Source: Virgibacillus chiguensis
GTDB taxonomy: Bacteria > Bacillota > Bacilli > Bacillales > Amphibacillaceae
Direction of reading: 5' to 3'
Length of the DNA stretch: 64,000 nucleotides
Assembly: GCF_900129865.1 (NCBI RefSeq)
Contig: NZ_FQXD01000011.1
Location: 79,642-143,641, forward strand
Under the pieces are notes generated by a model that did no database searches, was not told where the DNA came from, and worked only from the letters and a program-made list of their open reading frames with translations. Both the position numbers and the translations under genes were made by a program. Positions within the stretch are counted from its first letter, which is position 1; each line of letters starts with the position of its first letter. This document shows positions 56,017-63,738 of the stretch, piece after piece.

Positions 56017-57780
56017 ATGAGTAAACGGAAAATTGCCATAGTTGGCGGAGGTTTAGCTGGCTTAATGGCAACAATAAAAGCAGCAGAAGCAGGAGTAAGT
56101 GTTGATTTATTTTCCATTGTTCCTGTAAAGCGCTCTCACTCTGTATGTGCTCAAGGTGGAATAAATGGTGCAGTTAATACTAAGGGAGAAGGGGATTCTC
56201 CTTGGCTTCACTTTGATGATACAGTGTACGGTGGAGATTTCTTAGCAAACCAACCGCAAGTAAAAGCGATGTGTGATGCAGCGCCTGGAATTATTCATAT
56301 GTTTGATCGAATGGGTGTTATGTTTAACCGCACACCTGAAGGATTGCTAGATTTTCGTCGTTTTGGTGGAACGCAAATGCATAGAACAGCTTATGCTGGA
56401 GCAACAACAGGACAACAATTACTTTATGCGGTGGATGAGCAAGTTCGTCGTTATGAGGTAGAAGGTCTTGTGACAAAATATGAAAACTGGGAATTTGCGC
56501 GGGCAGTGATTGATGAAGAAGGTGTTGGTAGAGGGATTGTAGCTCAAAATGTGAAAACGCATGAGATAAAAGCATTTCCATCTGATGCAACCATTTTTGC
56601 TACTGGTGGTCCTGGAATTATCTTTGGTAAATCTACTAATTCTATGATTAATACTGGATCTGCTGCAAGTAAGTTGTACCAGCAAGGTGCAAAATATGCC
56701 AATGGAGAATTTATTCAAATTCATCCTACAGCTATTCCTGGTGATGATAAATTACGATTAATGAGTGAGTCTGCCCGTGGTGAAGGGGGCAGAATTTGGA
56801 CATATAAAGATGGAGAACCTTGGTATTTCTTAGAGGAAAAATATCCAGCTTATGGTAACCTCGTACCAAGAGATATCGCCACACGTGAAATTTTTGACGT
56901 ATGTGTGAACCAAAAACTTGGTATAAATGGCGAGAATATGGTGTATTTGGATCTATCACATAAAGATCCAAAAGAGCTTGATATAAAACTAGGCGGAATT
57001 ATTGAGATATATGAGAAATTTGTTGGCGAAGATCCTCGAAAAGTGCCGATGAAAATCTTCCCTGCTGTCCATTATTCCATGGGCGGACTGTGGGTAGATA
57101 TTAATCAAATGACTAATATCCCTGGTATTTTTGCTGCAGGAGAATGTGATTATTCGCAGCATGGTGCCAACCGTCTTGGTGCTAATTCATTATTGTCTGC
57201 TATTTATGGAGGAGCTGTTGCTGGTCCAAAGGCAATGGAATATATAGAAGGTTTAGAGAAGCATGTCGATGATTTGCCATCTCATTTATTTGAAGAGAAT
57301 GTAAAAGTGGAACAAGACCACTTTGAAAAATTAATGAACATGGATGGCGAAGAAAATGCTTATCAGCTTCATAAGGAACTTGGTCAGTGGATGACTGATA
57401 ACGTAACCGTAGTGCGTGATAATAAAAAATTATTGCAAACAGATGAAAAGATTCAAGAACTACTGCAACGTTTTGAAAACATTAATATTAATGATACCTC
57501 TCGTTGGAGCAACCAAGGTGTTATGTTTACACGTCAGTTGGAAAACATGCTTCATTTAGCGCGTGTTATTACACAAGGCGCTTATAATCGGAATGAGAGC
57601 CGTGGTGCTCATTATAAACCTGAATTCCCAGATCGAAATGATGAAGAGTGGTTGAAAACAACGATTGCAGAATTTGACGCAGAAGAAAAAGCACCTAAAT
57701 TTTCTTATGAGGATGTAGATATTTCATTAATTAAACCTCGTAAGCGTGACTACACGAAAAAAAGTGAAGGGAGTAAGTAA
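56017..57780 (+). CDS. sdhA: Succinate dehydrogenase flavoprotein subunit
   Basis: Binds covalent FAD and oxidises succinate to fumarate. N-terminal dinucleotide motif IVGGGLAGLMATIKAAEAG; FAD-linking histidine in KRSHSVCAQGGIN; active-site segments HPTAIPGDDKL, SESARGEGGRIW and FAAGECDYSQHGANRLGANSLL. 587 residues, as in Bacillus (586). GGGAGTG precedes the ATG 56017. Followed by sdhB after two bases. Confidence 0.97.
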   Translation: MSKRKIAIVGGGLAGLMATIKAAEAGVSVDLFSIVPVKRSHSVCAQGGINGAVNTKGEGDSPWLHFDDTVYGGDFLANQPQVKAMCDAAPGIIHMFDRMGVMFNRTPEGLLDFRRFGGTQMHRTAYAGATTGQQLLYAVDEQVRRYEVEGLVTKYENWEFARAVIDEEGVGRGIVAQNVKTHEIKAFPSDATIFATGGPGIIFGKSTNSMINTGSAASKLYQQGAKYANGEFIQIHPTAIPGDDKLRLMSESARGEGGRIWTYKDGEPWYFLEEKYPAYGNLVPRDIATREIFDVCVNQKLGINGENMVYLDLSHKDPKELDIKLGGIIEIYEKFVGEDPRKVPMKIFPAVHYSMGGLWVDINQMTNIPGIFAAGECDYSQHGANRLGANSLLSAIYGGAVAGPKAMEYIEGLEKHVDDLPSHLFEENVKVEQDHFEKLMNMDGEENAYQLHKELGQWMTDNVTVVRDNKKLLQTDEKIQELLQRFENININDTSRWSNQGVMFTRQLENMLHLARVITQGAYNRNESRGAHYKPEFPDRNDEEWLKTTIAEFDAEEKAPKFSYEDVDISLIKPRKRDYTKKSEGSK

Positions 57781-57782
57781 GA

Positions 57783-58547
57783 ATGGCTGATAATAAAACA
57801 GTTACTTTTATTATAACTCGACAAGACAGCCCTGATTCTAACTCCTATACAGAAACGTTTAAAATACCTTATAAGCCAAATATGAACGTTATTTCTGCAT
57901 TGATGGAAATTAGACAAAATCCGGTTAATGCAAATGGAGAGAAAACAACACCAGTTCAGTGGGATATGAACTGTCTTGAGGAAGTATGTGGTGCATGTTC
58001 CATGGTGATTAATGGGGTAGCAAGACAGTCTTGTGCAGCACTTGTAGATCAGCTTGAACAGCCGATCCGACTAGAACCAATGTCAACATTTCCAGTTGTT
58101 CGCGATTTAATTATCGATCGTAACCGCATGTTCGATGCGTTAAAACAGGTGAAAGCATGGATTCCAATTGATGGTACGCATGATTTAGGAGCCGGTCCAC
58201 GTATGCCTGAAAAGAAACGGCAATGGGCATATGAATTATCGAAATGTATGACTTGCGGTGTTTGTCTAGAAGCTTGCCCAAATGTTAATGATAAATCCAA
58301 TTTCATTGGTCCAGCAGCTATTTCGCAGGCTCGTTTGTTTAATGCACATCCAACTGGAGAAATGAATGCAAGTGAACGTTTAAATGGGTTGATGGAAGAT
58401 GGAGGTATAGATGGTTGTGGAAACTCGCAAAACTGTGTACAAGTTTGCCCTAAAGGTATTCCACTGACTACTTCTATTGCTGCCATGAACCGAGCAACAA
58501 ATATCCAAGCGTTTAAAAACTTTTTTGGAAGTGACAACGCACATTAA
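57783..58547 (+). CDS. sdhB: Succinate dehydrogenase iron-sulfur subunit
   Basis: Carries the three Fe-S clusters that pass electrons to the membrane anchor. [2Fe-2S] ligands are in CLEEVCGACSM; the [4Fe-4S]/[3Fe-4S] ligands in CMTCGVCLEACPNV and CVQVCPKGIP. Length 254. GGGAGTAAGTAAG overlaps the sdhA stop. Last gene of the operon; a terminator follows. Confidence 0.97.
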   Translation: MADNKTVTFIITRQDSPDSNSYTETFKIPYKPNMNVISALMEIRQNPVNANGEKTTPVQWDMNCLEEVCGACSMVINGVARQSCAALVDQLEQPIRLEPMSTFPVVRDLIIDRNRMFDALKQVKAWIPIDGTHDLGAGPRMPEKKRQWAYELSKCMTCGVCLEACPNVNDKSNFIGPAAISQARLFNAHPTGEMNASERLNGLMEDGGIDGCGNSQNCVQVCPKGIPLTTSIAAMNRATNIQAFKNFFGSDNAH

Positions 58548-58567
58548 TTTAATTAGCTATACTAACG

Positions 58568-58602
58568 ACCCTCTGCCTCTAAGAAGGCTGAGGGCTGTTT
58601 TT
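58568..58602 (+). terminator. Terminator after sdhCAB
   Basis: CCCTCTGCC and GGCTGAGGG pair (one T-T mismatch) around an 8-base loop, followed by CTG and five T residues. Confidence 0.85.
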
Positions 58603-58964
58603 CAATATTAATTATGAGAAATTTTAGAATGATGATTATTTTCCTTTGAATAGAAGTGGATTAAGAGCTACGCTTTAAAATTTAAATTTGTACAACAAAA
58701 GTTTTTGTTCACATTATAAACTGTAGAAAGTAGTAATTTTGAAGGTTTTTAGTATAAGGAAAATGACAGCGTTTATCGCAACGAATAATCTCTAAGACTA
58801 CGTGAAGTTATTTTTTATAGTTAAATGTTTGTATGCGTGTTACGTTTAATTTTCAGCAATCAAACTAGCGGCATGTTGCGGCCAAGGTAGTAGATTAAAT
58901 GAATTGACTGTGACAAGCTTTTATTTGTCCGATCCCATACATTATTTGTTAAAGAGGTGAAAAT
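58603..58964. other. Intergenic sdhB-ysmA
   Basis: AT-rich with no supported gene. A fragment TTTTTAGTATAAGGAAAATGACAGC near 58747-58771 (split TTTTTAGTATAAG / GAAAATGACAGC) matches the left end of family C; the right end is missing. Confidence 0.45.
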
Positions 58965-59405
58965 GTGCGAATATCTTATATTGACAATCTAAATGAGTGG
59001 AGTAAAACTTTTTCTTTTTCTATACCAGTTACGATTCGTTTTTCTGAGACAGATTTATTTGGTCATATGAACAATACTACTGTGTTTATTTATTTTGAGC
59101 AGGCAAGAATCGAATTTTTGAAAGCTGCAGGTGTTTTTGATGGGAATACGAATACAGAGGGAATACCAGTTGTATCTGATTTACAATGCGATTTTTTAAA
59201 GCAACTGTACTTTGATCAAACTATCCAAGTGTATGTGAAAGCACATCATGTTGGTAGATCTTCTGTTGATATACATTATATGGTTTTAGATGATAAACAA
59301 GAAATTGCTTTGACTGGAAGAGGACGACTTGTATACATTCATGCAAAAACAGGCAAGCCAATATCATTAGGAGAATCAATGAGAATAGCTTTGGCGCAAA
59401 AGTAA
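58965..59405 (+). CDS. ysmA: Acyl-CoA thioesterase YsmA
   Basis: Hotdog-fold thioesterase of the 4-hydroxybenzoyl-CoA type. Signature: RFSETDLFGHMNNTTVFIYFEQARIEFL with the catalytic Asp (residue about 30) and VVSDLQCDFLKQLYFDQTIQVYV. 146 residues. AAAGAGGTGAAAAT selects GTG 58965. Located between sdhB and gerE as ysmA is in B. subtilis. Substrate unknown. Confidence 0.88.
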   Translation: MRISYIDNLNEWSKTFSFSIPVTIRFSETDLFGHMNNTTVFIYFEQARIEFLKAAGVFDGNTNTEGIPVVSDLQCDFLKQLYFDQTIQVYVKAHHVGRSSVDIHYMVLDDKQEIALTGRGRLVYIHAKTGKPISLGESMRIALAQK

Positions 59406-59841
59406 ACAGAAATAGGATACGTTATATTAGGAAGACGATCTTGCAAGTTGTGCAGAACGTTTAACCGCTCTTTTTTTACAAATCAAAACATTTAGAGAAT
59501 AAAGTGGTGGCAATAATCATGTTAATAAAAAACCATATTTTACTAAATATACAGTTAAACGTGTTTTGGGAAGTAGTCTTTTTCTCACAGCGTGTCAAGG
59601 GTAGCCTAGATGCTATTTCATTTGCCTTTTCCTTTTCGTCAGTTACTAAAAGTGGCGATTACCTAAAAAACTTCCACTTCAAGCAACGAGCAAGGTGGTA
59701 AGTGAAGGGGTTAGTTTACAAGATTTCTGTGGCCCCCCTGATAAATGTACGCACCGTTTAATTGCTTTTACATAAGCTATTATTGACTAAATAATTTCCC
59801 TTCATTTTGCAGCTCTATTGACAGCAAGGAGGGGTTACCAT
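59406..59841. other. Intergenic ysmA-gerE
   Basis: No supported gene. A 65-codon frame at 59504-59701 lacks family resemblance. A SigK promoter for gerE is expected in this stretch but could not be assigned with confidence. Confidence 0.45.
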
Positions 59842-60012
59842 TTGAAGGACAACGAGTATAAACCGAAGCAATTATTAACTAAACGGGAAAAAGAAGTATT
59901 TGAACTATTAGTTCAGGATAAAACCACAAAAGAAATTGCCCAGGAATTATTCATATCAGAAAAAACTGTCCGAAACCATATTTCAAATGCTATGCATACC
60001 AATTGCAAATAG
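59842..60012 (+). pseudogene. gerE: gerE, truncated (spore coat regulator)
   Basis: GerE is a 74-residue LuxR-type regulator of late mother-cell genes. AAGGAGGGG precedes TTG 59842; the chain MKDNEYKPKQLLTKREKEVFELLVQD... matches GerE up to the recognition helix ISEKTVRNHISNAM, then diverges to HTNCK and stops at 56 residues. The last helix (family end ...GRSQAVVELLRMGELEL), used for dimerisation, is missing and not found in either frame nearby. Conserved gene order also ends here, so the gene was cut at about 59997 by insertion or recombination. Confidence 0.88.
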
Positions 60013-60017
60013 AAGAA

Positions 60018-60060
60018 ATCGAATGGATAATGGTGTTATAGGTGCGATTATCCATTCGAT
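60018..60060 (-). terminator. Hairpin at the gerE breakpoint
   Basis: ATCGAATGGATAAT and its perfect complement flank a 15-base loop. On the minus strand the stem runs into TTTCTTCT, so it may terminate the minus-strand ORF at 60084. Confidence 0.5.
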
Positions 60061-60083
60061 GTTATAAAATAAATGTGGATAGG

Positions 60084-60287
60084 TTACACTTGTCTAGTTA
60101 AGTGTTGACATACCATCTCTTGAAGCTTGTACTCTGTTGCCTTATCCTCATAATGCTTAACAGTAAAATCAGTCTGCTCTAACTCTACAAATTTTAACTC
60201 TTTATGCTCAGCCATCATTTTAGGAACTGTGTGATTATCAAGTTCAATTAATTCCCTCGTCATCTTTTCTATGTTTAGCTTTCCCAC
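60084..60287 (-). CDS. Small hypothetical protein (possible remnant)
   Basis: A 67-codon frame reading MGKLNIEKMTRELIELDNH... with GTG first codon, or ATG at MTRELIE. It is strongly charged and looks helical, but the binding site is weak and no family is recognised. It could be a remnant of a larger gene. Doubtful. Confidence 0.3.
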   Translation of the reverse strand: MGKLNIEKMTRELIELDNHTVPKMMAEHKELKFVELEQTDFTVKHYEDKATEYKLQEMVCQHLTRQV

Positions 60288-60579
60288 AAATTGTACTTAC
60301 ATAATGCATCTACTCTTTATCATTACTGTATTTATTTCGGGCTTACGAAATGTTTTACTATAATTTACCTCCTTGGTTTTGAGAGGCCAATTATAAATAA
60401 AAAATAGCATAAAGAAAGGGTAGTTTCTCCTTCTCTATAATTCGTTTCTTAATCGAAAGTCCTTTCAAACATTGATTACCGTTCCTTAAATAATTTACTC
60501 TATATCGATTGTTTTTCTTCTGCTGCAACAAACATTTTTCTGATTCACATACTTTCATTCAAAGGAGGATAATGATTAT
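60288..60579. other. Intergenic stretch before the protease module
   Basis: AT-rich with no supported gene. GAGAGGCCAA at 60380 repeats a core also seen at 25611. AAAGGAGGAT at 60561 is a good ribosome-binding sequence followed by a short frame (60580-60654). Confidence 0.4.
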
Positions 60580-60590
60580 TTGAAATTATG

Positions 60591-60618
60591 TGGACTTTTC
60601 ATAGATATACTATATAAT
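60591..60618 (+). promoter_or_regulatory. Possible promoter of the protease-toxin module
   Basis: TGGACT, a 16-base spacer and TATAAT, 40 bases before the protease start. Confidence 0.45.
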
Positions 60619-60657
60619 ATCTATTGTTACCATAAAATGTTAAAGGAGGAGTAATAG

Positions 60658-61575
60658 ATTAAGTATAAATATCTTGTCTCAGGTATAGTATTGATAATTG
60701 TTCTCGCTATTTTGTCAATTCTATACTATTACAATAACATGGATGATCTAAAAAAACTTCAATGGTCAAATAGACAAGTTTCACCTTGGGGACAGGATCT
60801 AATGGGGGTGGTCACAAAAACAGAAGATCAAAATATTAAAATAGCAGTATTAGATAGCGGTATTAATAAAAGCCATGAAGATTTAGAGGGTAAGATAGTG
60901 AAAGAATTTAATGTAACTGATGAAAGTATTACTCATGACGTATTTAATCATGGTACAGCAATTGCGGGTATTATCACAGCAAATAACAACAATAAGGGAA
61001 TTATCGGTTTAAATCAAAGTATTGATATTTACGATGTAAAAGTTCTTGACGAAAATGGTAACGGAAGTATAGAAGAGCTTACTAAAGGAATTCAATGGTC
61101 AATTGCTCAAGGGGTAGATATGATAAATTTAAGTATAGGATTTCAATCAGACAGCATGCAACTTAAATCAATAATAAAAGCAGCGACTGATGCAGGCATT
61201 ATTGTTGTAGCAGCTGCTGGAAATACCTATGGGCTTGACATGGATTACCCAGCTCAGTACGAAAATGTGATATCAGTAAATGCAATAGACTCTGATTTAA
61301 ACCTCATAGATGCTTCTGCTTTGGGTAGTACGGATTTCGTTGCACCTGGGAAGGATATTTTATCAACAGATTCACAGGGAGGTTATTCATTATACTCTGG
61401 AACTTCTTTTTCTTCTGCGTATGTTACTGGAGCACTTTCTAGTTGGTTGATAGAATATAGGAATACAATTAATAACAAAAAAAAGGTTGGAAAAACGGAA
61501 TTGTTAAAATTTATAAAAGATAGTGATGGAATCGAGTATAAAAACCAAATAAACATATTAAAAAATATAAAATGA
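60658..61575 (+). CDS. Membrane-anchored subtilisin-like (S8) protease
   Basis: Serine protease with the full triad: Asp in IAVLDSGINKSHEDL (D66), His in FNHGTAIAGII (H98), oxyanion Asn in AAAGNTYG (N189) and Ser in SGTSFSSAYVTG (S250), counting from the ATT. Residues 6-25 are one hydrophobic helix, so the catalytic domain is membrane-tethered, probably outside; no I9 propeptide is present. AAAGGAGGAG (60642-60651) points to the ATT at 60658; the first usual start is TTG 60691, without a binding site and cutting into the helix. The toxin-like gene follows after eight bases. Probably processes that toxin (inference). Confidence 0.85.
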   Translation: MKYKYLVSGIVLIIVLAILSILYYYNNMDDLKKLQWSNRQVSPWGQDLMGVVTKTEDQNIKIAVLDSGINKSHEDLEGKIVKEFNVTDESITHDVFNHGTAIAGIITANNNNKGIIGLNQSIDIYDVKVLDENGNGSIEELTKGIQWSIAQGVDMINLSIGFQSDSMQLKSIIKAATDAGIIVVAAAGNTYGLDMDYPAQYENVISVNAIDSDLNLIDASALGSTDFVAPGKDILSTDSQGGYSLYSGTSFSSAYVTGALSSWLIEYRNTINNKKKVGKTELLKFIKDSDGIEYKNQINILKNIK

Positions 61576-61583
61576 GGTGACCT

Positions 61584-62372
61584 ATGCGATTGAAAAAAGG
61601 ATTTATTACAATAATAATAGCTACTTTATTTTTGCAATTGTTTTCTGGTATTCAAATTGCTAAGGCTGAAGAAAATTCTGAATATATAAATGGAGATTCA
61701 ATAGAAACTGAAACTCTAGACAACGGATTAGAGTTAGAGGTAGTAGAAAAGACAGAGGATACAGTGGTAGTTGAAACTGAACATATTGCGGGGGAAACGG
61801 AAGTTTTTGTAGAAATTGATATGGATAGGGAGACAGAGAATATCAATGTGTCAGGTGAGGTTATTAATGAAGAAGGGCAGTTGGTTAGTCAAAATTATGA
61901 TGTAGTTGTACATGATGTAGAAGGAGATAATTTTGTTGCTACTTTTATTGATATTGAAACTGAAGATATTATTGATATAGACACTACTGAAATGTCTGCT
62001 TCTGCTCTTCCTATAGTTATTGTCGCAGCAGTAGCCAGATATGGAATTAAATATGCAATTAAAAAATATGGTAAAAAAGCCGCAAAATACGCTGTTTCAT
62101 CAAGAAGTTATGGTAAAGTACTCAGCTCTGTAAGTAAACTAAGCGCAAATAAAAGAAAACATATTCTCGCAAGTAAACACAATTGGAGTAAAGTTACAGG
62201 AAACAATTGGAGCGATGTCTCTAAAGTAATGTCGCATGTAATGCGTTATGGTAAAGAGAGTGCGTATAAAAGTGTTCGTAAAAAAACATTGAAGATGAGT
62301 GGAAGAACTGTGACAGTAACTTTTAAAAGGGCTAACGGAAAAATATATATTAGTAATGGATGGGTGAAATAA
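61584..62372 (+). CDS. Secreted SAR2788-like putative toxin
   Basis: A 262-residue protein with a signal peptide (1-28, ending AKA before EE), a very acidic region (29-136), a small hydrophobic segment ALPIVIVAAVARYGIKYAIKK (141-161) and a strongly basic C-terminal domain (160-262). That domain has HILASKHNWSKV (H193, H199, W201), NNWSDV, and ends GKIYISNGWVK, a pattern seen in polymorphic-toxin RNase-like domains. The architecture fits the SAR2788 putative toxin family (recalled). AGGTGACC precedes ATG 61584. Flanked by a protease and a predicted immunity gene with one-base spacing. Confidence 0.78.
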   Translation: MRLKKGFITIIIATLFLQLFSGIQIAKAEENSEYINGDSIETETLDNGLELEVVEKTEDTVVVETEHIAGETEVFVEIDMDRETENINVSGEVINEEGQLVSQNYDVVVHDVEGDNFVATFIDIETEDIIDIDTTEMSASALPIVIVAAVARYGIKYAIKKYGKKAAKYAVSSRSYGKVLSSVSKLSANKRKHILASKHNWSKVTGNNWSDVSKVMSHVMRYGKESAYKSVRKKTLKMSGRTVTVTFKRANGKIYISNGWVK

Positions 62373-62373
62373 A

Positions 62374-62823
62374 TTGACTAACAAGTTAAAGGATCTTATT
62401 TTAAGTGGTAATCTGGAAGAGGCTAAAAAAATTTCTAGCAATCTTTCTTATGAAGAACTTGATGCAACATTAACAGATATTGCTTTTCATAACTCCAGTA
62501 TTACCAATTATGCCTTTGTTATGAGTTTAATAATTGAAGATGAAAAAGTGGAACTTCATGGAATAGCTTTTGATATGCTAGTTAACCCACTATGTCATAT
62601 TGATGGAGCTTACTACACTGCTTTATATCACGCAAAACGTTGTGTTGAATTAACTAATCAACAAGATGTAGGTTATTTAACTAACCTTCTGTTTTTACAT
62701 GATGTTCCTGAAACTGTAGTATCCGAAAAGGAAGCATTCAACGTTGCTAAAAAGATCCTTACATTAGATCCTAACAACGAAATAGCAAATGAATTTATGA
62801 GTGAAAATAGGAATAACAAATAA
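62374..62823 (+). CDS. Predicted cognate immunity protein
   Basis: A 149-residue, all-helical acidic cytosolic protein with no signal peptide, starting one base after the toxin stop (TTG start, overlapping binding site GGATGGGTGA). The central PLCHIDGAYYTALYHAKRCVEL and the ending ILTLDPNNEIANEFM are reminiscent of helical-repeat immunity proteins found beside LXG and other Bacillus toxins. Position immediately after the toxin and acidic charge against its basic toxin domain support immunity; this is inference. Confidence 0.75.
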   Translation: MTNKLKDLILSGNLEEAKKISSNLSYEELDATLTDIAFHNSSITNYAFVMSLIIEDEKVELHGIAFDMLVNPLCHIDGAYYTALYHAKRCVELTNQQDVGYLTNLLFLHDVPETVVSEKEAFNVAKKILTLDPNNEIANEFMSENRNNK

Positions 62824-62965
62824 GTGTAATAAAGAAGAGATGGCCATCATTTTTAAATGATATATTCAACGTGCCATCTCTTTGTATATCTGTACAGGGT
62901 ATACGTTAAACCTTATTTTGACTAATTTCATACTTTAGACTTAGTTCTAAGTACCTATACAAACT

Positions 62966-63400
62966 TTAAAAATTTTTTAGATGACAAATTTGTTCAGGGA
63001 TACCGTAAGTTGCAGTTACTTCTTTAATGGTAATGTTTGTGCTTACATATTCATAGAGACACTCATCTGGCAGAAGAAGCTCTACAGCAAAGGTGTTTGC
63101 TTCTACTTCAATCTTACTTACTGGAAGGTAAGTGGTACTCCGTAAGAAAGGGGTATTTACTCTTGTATGTAATTGAGAGTGACCGAGCTCATGAGCACAT
63201 ACAAATCTTTTAGTTATGTCATCTAAATTAGAATTAATAAAAATATATTGATTCTTTCTATCATATTTGTAAAACCCCTTGATTTCGTCATGCAAATTCC
63301 ACTCGATAACATGGACATTTTTAAAGTTTGCTAGTTCAAATGGATTATTAGAACGATACTTTTTTATTAATTGATTTACTATATCCTTTATCCAACTCAA
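62966..63400 (-). other. See ImmA/IrrE entry (alternative short start)
   Basis: TTG 63400 lies nine bases after GGGAGG and would start the protein MSWIKDIVNQL; ATG 63409 touches the binding site. Listed only to record the start choice. Confidence 0.3.
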
Positions 63401-63409
63401 TCGATCCAT
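62966..63409 (-). CDS. ImmA/IrrE-family metallopeptidase
   Basis: Zinc protease with the HExxH motif in VCAHELGHSQLH and downstream glutamate in KIEVEANTFAVELLLPD. In ICEBs1 and related phages ImmA cleaves the repressor ImmR and derepresses the element. The start is ATG 63409 or TTG 63400 (GGGAGG at 63411-63416 fits TTG better); the frame open to 63502 has no binding site there. No XRE-type repressor gene is adjacent within the window, so it is an orphan, probably a relic of a mobile element. Confidence 0.85.
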   Translation of the reverse strand: MDRLSWIKDIVNQLIKKYRSNNPFELANFKNVHVIEWNLHDEIKGFYKYDRKNQYIFINSNLDDITKRFVCAHELGHSQLHTRVNTPFLRSTTYLPVSKIEVEANTFAVELLLPDECLYEYVSTNITIKEVTATYGIPEQICHLKNF

Positions 63410-63649
63410 CCTCCCATCATAGTGTAGCCATCCTTTTTTATAATATCGACATAGCGGCAGTTTCTTAAAGTAAAGGCCTGATGCTACGTTTTTGGTCATC
63501 ATGAAGATTTAAAAGAAATGGGTTAAGTGCATTTCTATTATTTGCATCAAGGTAAGAGGTGACCAGTTTTGCTAAGATGGAGGTTTTAATAGATAAATAT
63601 ACCTATCTATATTCCTGCAACTGGAAATTTGGTATAATGCATTTAATTT

Positions 63650-63690
63650 ACAAATGCGTGGTCTAACTCCACCGTCTTTAGACGGTATCC
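63650..63690 (+). mobile_element. Left end of an IS200/IS605 element
   Basis: ACCGTC (63672-63677), loop TTTA and GACGGT form the subterminal hairpin typical of IS200/IS605 left ends, about 50 bases before the transposase. The element runs beyond the window, so the right end is unseen. Confidence 0.75.
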
Positions 63691-63738
63691 GCTTTTAGCC
63701 TTATCTTTTTTGTCCATACTAAGTGAAGAGGTGAAAGT

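Noticed and set aside
59504..59701. 65-codon frame upstream of gerE
   Set aside because: No binding site at the ATG, low-complexity hydrophobic sequence and no family resemblance; likely chance.
59990..60060. Simple frameshift as cause of the gerE truncation
   Set aside because: Neither alternative frame continues the expected GerE C-terminus after the break, so loss of sequence is more likely than one base change.
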